From: Aequorivita capsosiphonis DSM 23843
Lineage (GTDB): Bacteria > Bacteroidota > Bacteroidia > Flavobacteriales > Flavobacteriaceae
DNA: 64,000 bases
NCBI RefSeq assembly: GCF_000429125.1
Contig: NZ_KE386849.1
Coordinates: forward strand, 282,647 to 346,646
Direction: 5' to 3'
Below, piece by piece: positions 62,090-64,000 of this stretch. Position 1 is the first letter of the stretch, and every line of letters begins with the position of its first letter. Both the position numbers and the translations under genes were made by a program. The notes under the pieces were generated by a model. That model did no database searches and had not been told where the DNA came from. It saw only the letters and a program-made list of their open reading frames with translations.

Positions 62090-62289
62090 GGAAATGATTT
62101 TAGCAAATGTCATTACAGTAAGCATATGTAAATATACAGTTCTCATTTAGAAATTTGGGGTGATAATAAAAGATGACCTAAAGCTTATGAGAATAAAAGG
62201 CTTCTAAAGTGATATTTGTGATTTCTTCTTAGATATTCTTTAATTTTTTTTCAAATAATCCTGACGTAAAGATAAATCAGTTATATTTG

Positions 62290-62305
62290 TTAACCAAATG
62301 GTTAA
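62290..62305 (+). promoter_or_regulatory. Palindrome TTAACC-AAAT-GGTTAA, likely TetR operator
   Basis: A perfect palindrome ending 18 bp before the TetR-type start at 62323. Its position suits autoregulation of the tetR-tolC operon. Confidence 0.65.
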
Positions 62306-62322
62306 ACCATAAAGTTAGAGCA

Positions 62323-62937
62323 ATGGCAAAAGCGAATAAAAATCAAGACACTGAAGGAGAAATACTTGAAGCGGCAAAAAACGTGTTCCAAAAGAAAGGA
62401 ATGGACGGTGCGCGTATGCAAGAAATTGCAAATGAAGCAGGTATAAACAAGGCCATGCTTCACTATTATTATCGCAGCAAACAATTGCTTTTTGATGCAG
62501 TGTTTAGCAATGCATTCTCCCTTTTGGCACCAGAACTCAACAAGGTTTTAAATGACGATTCATCGATAGAGGAAAAGGTAAAAAACTTCACGAGCAATTA
62601 CATTTCCTTTATATCGAAGCATCCGTATTTACCTAATTTCATAATTCAAGAATTGAATCGGAACCCGAAATTTTTCGAGAAAATACAAAAAAATGCGGCT
62701 TTTCCGACACTGGAAAAATTCAATAATCAAGTTGCGAACGAGGTGAAAAAAGGCATTTTAAAACCGATTGAAGGTCAACAACTGTTTATCAATATTATTT
62801 CTCTGAATATTTTCCCTTTCGTGGCAACCCCATTAATTAAGGGACTTTTAGATATTGACGACAAGGGATTTAAACAATTAATGGAGCATCGGAAAGTAGC
62901 CGTTTCTGAGTTTATTATCAATTCCATAAAAAAATGA
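62323..62937 (+). CDS. TetR-family regulator of the adjoining efflux operon
   Basis: 204 aa from the Met at 62323; an in-frame Met at 62287 overlaps the palindrome and is unlikely. The helix-turn-helix reads EILEAAKNVFQKKGMDGARMQ, then EIANEAGINKAMLHYYYRSKQ, the classic TetR pattern. The C-terminal ligand-binding domain is all-helical. It overlaps the TolC-family gene by 4 bp (ATGA) and probably represses the operon. Ligand unknown. Confidence 0.93.
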   Translation: MAKANKNQDTEGEILEAAKNVFQKKGMDGARMQEIANEAGINKAMLHYYYRSKQLLFDAVFSNAFSLLAPELNKVLNDDSSIEEKVKNFTSNYISFISKHPYLPNFIIQELNRNPKFFEKIQKNAAFPTLEKFNNQVANEVKKGILKPIEGQQLFINIISLNIFPFVATPLIKGLLDIDDKGFKQLMEHRKVAVSEFIINSIKK

Positions 62938-64000
62938 AAAAGTTTCTATTTATACTTTTTGCAATCGCTCCCCTTCTGGGCTATGCACAGCAAACGCTCA
63001 CCTTGGAAACCTGCTACGCTTTAGCCGAAGAAAACTATCCATTGGCAAAACAGAAGACATTGTTGGAAGAAAAACTAAATTCTGAAATCAAAATTTTAGA
63101 AAAGGAAAAACTTCCAAAGTTACATTTAAATGCGCAGGCTACCTACCAATCTGATGTTATTGAATTTCCATTGAACCTTCCAAATACAAATATCCAACCA
63201 CCAAACAAAGACCAATACCGTGCAACAATAGACGCCAATCAATTGATTTATAATGGCGGAAACATTGCTGCAACCACAAGACTTAAAACCGCCGAACTAG
63301 CAACCCAACAACAACAAGTTGCAGTAAATCTTTACACGCTAAAGTCACGGATTAATCAAAATTATTTCAGTGTACTCCTTTTTCAGGAACAGGAAAAACT
63401 ACTTCTTTCTAAAATGGAACAGCTTGGCGCACGCTTAAAAGAAGCAAGTACAGGGGTGAAATACGGAGCGGTACTCCCCGCTTCTGAACAATTATTAAAA
63501 GCCGAATTATTAAAGCTAGAGCAACAACTGTCCCAAATAACTTTTGATAGGGAGAAAGCTTTAAAAAGCCTTTCTATCTTGATTTCCCAAAATTTAGACA
63601 ATGATATAAGCTTGATTGATCCTAACACTTTAGTTGCGCTAGAAATTGATTCGCAACGGCCCGAACTGGCACTTTTCAACCTACAAGAAACGCAACTGGA
63701 ATCTTCAAAAGAAGTGATTTCTAAAAGTAATTACCCGAAACTATTAGGTTTTGCACAGGCCGGATACGGAAATCCAGGATTGAATATGCTTGACAATTCA
63801 TTTCAGGATTTTTATATGCTTGGATTAAAACTAAACTGGAACATTTTTGATTGGGGAAAAACAAAGGAGAAAAAACAGGCCGTCAATATTTCAAAAGAAA
63901 TAGTTTCCACCGAGAAAGAGACCTTTTTATTGAATAACAAAATGCAGTTGAAAGATGCCGAAAGTGATATTAATAAATATGAAGCTATGCTATATAAGGA
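62934..64000 (+). CDS. TolC-family outer-membrane efflux protein (runs past the window end)
   Basis: Starts ATG at 62934 within the TetR stop (ATGA) and stays open to the window end, over 355 codons. The signal peptide MKKFLFILFAIAPLLGYAQQ is followed by TLETCYALAEENYPLAKQK, the TolC first helix. The NQLIYNGGNIAATT segment resembles the TolC-type N-G-G turn. The rest is coiled-coil helices, with a second repeat from about residue 260. It would continue with the end of the second repeat and perhaps HlyD and RND genes beyond the window. Confidence 0.9.
   Translation, partial: MKKFLFILFAIAPLLGYAQQTLTLETCYALAEENYPLAKQKTLLEEKLNSEIKILEKEKLPKLHLNAQATYQSDVIEFPLNLPNTNIQPPNKDQYRATIDANQLIYNGGNIAATTRLKTAELATQQQQVAVNLYTLKSRINQNYFSVLLFQEQEKLLLSKMEQLGARLKEASTGVKYGAVLPASEQLLKAELLKLEQQLSQITFDREKALKSLSILISQNLDNDISLIDPNTLVALEIDSQRPELALFNLQETQLESSKEVISKSNYPKLLGFAQAGYGNPGLNMLDNSFQDFYMLGLKLNWNIFDWGKTKEKKQAVNISKEIVSTEKETFLLNNKMQLKDAESDINKYEAMLYK

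Overview
The window looks like chromosome from a low-GC, marine-type Flavobacteriaceae (Bacteroidota). The evidence is family composition: clade II-type NosZ with lipobox signals, a DUF6266-like protein, Rrf2 pairs, AraC/TolC/HlyD/MFS sets. Shine-Dalgarno motifs are largely absent, and at least one promoter (before hsdM) has a TAnnTTTG -7 box. No rRNA, tRNA, CRISPR array, integrase or transposase was recognised.

Layout. (1) 0.3-7.9 kb, minus strand: a cbb3-like heme-copper oxidase unit (CcoN with an N-terminal extension, a CcoO/CcoP-like di-heme protein, two small membrane proteins), then redox genes (cupin, two AhpD-like proteins, flavin reductase, SDR) and, upstream, two Fe-S-type Rrf2 regulators. 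(2) 8-14.4 kb: a frameshifted acetyl-CoA hydrolase/transferase, then a tightly packed norC-norB-nadA-nadB-thioredoxin run linking NO reduction to NAD synthesis. (3) 14.6-25 kb: ADP-forming acyl-CoA synthetase, a 7-bp minisatellite, an orphan contractile-sheath-like protein with a signal peptide, YebC, and an AraC-controlled TolC-HlyD-MFS efflux operon. (4) 25-40.2 kb: an eight-gene, 15-kb minus-strand defence island, hsdM-KAP/macro-like NTPase-hsdS-hsdR-PD-(D/E)XK nuclease-CoiA-like nuclease-mcrB-mcrC. (5) 40.2-49.3 kb: an accessory zone with an HTH protein, DUF6266, an HNH nuclease broken by one in-frame stop, an unexplained four-gene operon (double zinc ribbon, TerB-like, coiled-coil membrane protein, VWA-like lipoprotein), a 123-bp minisatellite, and four copies of a promoter-linked inverted repeat (TTTACGGGATTCCGCA type). 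(6) 49.3-52.9 kb: a 600-aa protein of unknown function, a small membrane protein, a structured attC/MITE-like element and a Fic protein. (7) 53-60.4 kb: the N2O-reductase operon (cytochrome c, fasciclin, nosZ, membrane protein, nosL, nosD, nosF, nosY). (8) 60.5-64 kb: a universal stress protein, a lipoprotein, and a TetR-TolC efflux operon cut by the window end.

Common thread: near-identical palindromes of the form TATGA-N6-TCA, which fit an Fnr/Dnr-type (CRP-family) box, lie about 51-65 bp before norC, the ADP-forming synthetase, the nos operon, the universal stress gene and the unknown 600-aa gene. This predicts one anaerobic/nitrogen-oxide regulon across the window whose regulator is outside it. 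All assignments were made by reading motifs; no database search was possible.
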